Part shown: in pieces, positions 14,339 through 15,044 of the stretch
Numbering within the stretch: position 1 is the first letter of the stretch
Layout of the letters: every line of letters begins with the position of its first letter
Origin: an uncultured Flavobacteriaceae bacterium
Lineage (GTDB): Bacteria; Bacteroidota; Bacteroidia; Flavobacteriales; Flavobacteriaceae
Direction: 5' to 3'
Length of the DNA stretch: 15,044 bases
Assembly (NCBI GenBank): GCA_913052425.1
Contig: CAJXEG010000014.1
Span: 1-15,044, forward strand
Translations under genes and position numbers: made by a program
The notes under the pieces: generated by a model
What the model saw: only the letters and a program-made list of their open reading frames with translations
What the model was told of the DNA's origin: nothing
Database searches by the model: none

Positions 14339-15044
14339 ATGAAATTATTTGACGTTTACCCACTCTATGAAGTTTGCCCCGTAAAGGCAAAAGATGTCCA
14401 TGTTTACGACGAGGCGGGAACGGAATATTTGGATCTTTACGGAGGACATGCGGTCATTTCCGTAGGACACAGTCACCCCCATTACGTCAATCGATTGCAG
14501 GAGCAATTAAATAAAATTGCCTTTTATTCCAATGCGGTAGAAAACCCACTACAGCAACAATTGGCAGATGAAATCGGGGAACAATCTTGTTTGCACGACT
14601 ACCAACTTTTCCTGTGTAGCTCTGGAGCCGAAGCCAATGAAAACGCCCTCAAGCTGGCCTCTTTTCACACCGGAAAGAAAAGAGTAGTGGCTTTTAAAAA
14701 TGCTTTTCACGGGAGAACCTCAGCAGCAGTAGCTGCAACGGATAACCAAAACATCAATGCCCCACTAAATCAACAGCAGGAGGTGACTTTTATTCCCTTT
14801 AATGATGTACAGGCTTTGGAAGAAGAATTGCAAAAGGGAGATGTCTGTGCCGTCATTTTCGAACCCATTCAAGGGGTAGGCGGTCTTGATATGCCCGAGG
14901 ATGATTTCGTTTTGAAAATGGAGCAGCTCTGCCAGCAATATGACAGCGCCTTGATTGCAGACGAGGTGCAGTCTGGTTTTTCAAGATCGGGAACCTTTTT
15001 TGCTTTTCAAAACAACAACATCAAACCACATGTGATTACCATGG
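14339..15044 (+). CDS. argD: Acetylornithine aminotransferase (5' part, cut by window edge)
   Basis: Class-III pyridoxal-phosphate aminotransferase that converts N-acyl-glutamate semialdehyde to N-acyl-ornithine using glutamate. The first 235 residues are present; the frame runs off the right edge, before the PLP-binding lysine region. Visible signatures are YLDLYGGHAVISVGHSHP, the phosphate-binding LFLCSSGAEANENALKLA (about 91–107), FHGRTSAAVAAT, VIFEPIQGVGG and LIADEVQSGFSRSG, with Asp208 as the expected partner of the PLP ring nitrogen. Start at ATG 14339, 10 bp after the proC stop. The substrate could be N-acetyl- or N-succinyl-ornithine. The remaining arginine genes (argF-like, argB, argE, argH) would be expected further right, which cannot be seen here. 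Confidence 0.92.
   Translation, partial: MKLFDVYPLYEVCPVKAKDVHVYDEAGTEYLDLYGGHAVISVGHSHPHYVNRLQEQLNKIAFYSNAVENPLQQQLADEIGEQSCLHDYQLFLCSSGAEANENALKLASFHTGKKRVVAFKNAFHGRTSAAVAATDNQNINAPLNQQQEVTFIPFNDVQALEEELQKGDVCAVIFEPIQGVGGLDMPEDDFVLKMEQLCQQYDSALIADEVQSGFSRSGTFFAFQNNNIKPHVITM

Overview
The window looks like a chromosomal segment from a Bacteroidota bacterium (Flavobacteriia or Cytophagia type). The signs are AT-rich DNA, genes without recognisable Shine-Dalgarno sequences, a DUF5916 outer-membrane-type protein, an arginine cluster of the order GNAT–argG–argC–proC–argD, and one candidate promoter of the Bacteroidota TTTG / TAnnTTTG type. No rRNA, tRNA, insertion sequence, phage gene or CRISPR array was found.

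Layout from left to right. A nearly complete ilvD (branched-chain amino acid synthesis) runs leftward and is cut by the window edge. A 210-bp gap with a perfect inverted repeat separates it from a rightward pair, an aldehyde dehydrogenase and a nitroreductase-family protein overlapping by one base. After a 228-bp gap comes a second rightward pair, a creatininase-family amidohydrolase and a secreted CBM9-like/DUF5916 protein 11 bp apart. Converging on it are tilS and dsbD, transcribed leftward and overlapping by 8 bp. tilS makes the lysidine of tRNA-Ile; dsbD carries reducing power across the inner membrane.

The right third is an arginine operon: GNAT acetyltransferase, argG, argC, proC and argD (cut by the right edge), with gaps of 21 bp or less or overlaps. 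The pathway is glutamate acetylation (probable GNAT role), reduction (ArgC), transamination (ArgD) and later argininosuccinate synthesis (ArgG). ProC adds a proline branch.

The most interesting part is the 170 bp before the GNAT gene. A GC-rich island of about 56% GC sits beside DNA of 15–20% GC. It begins just after a good promoter match and encodes a 25-residue ORF ending Leu-Arg-Pro-Arg-Arg-Pro-stop. Potential competing RNA hairpins and a U6 tract follow it. This has the layout of a ribosome-mediated arginine attenuator. A second, overlapping 54-codon ORF ends exactly on the GNAT start codon (TAATG) and is a rival reading, as is an interspersed repeat.
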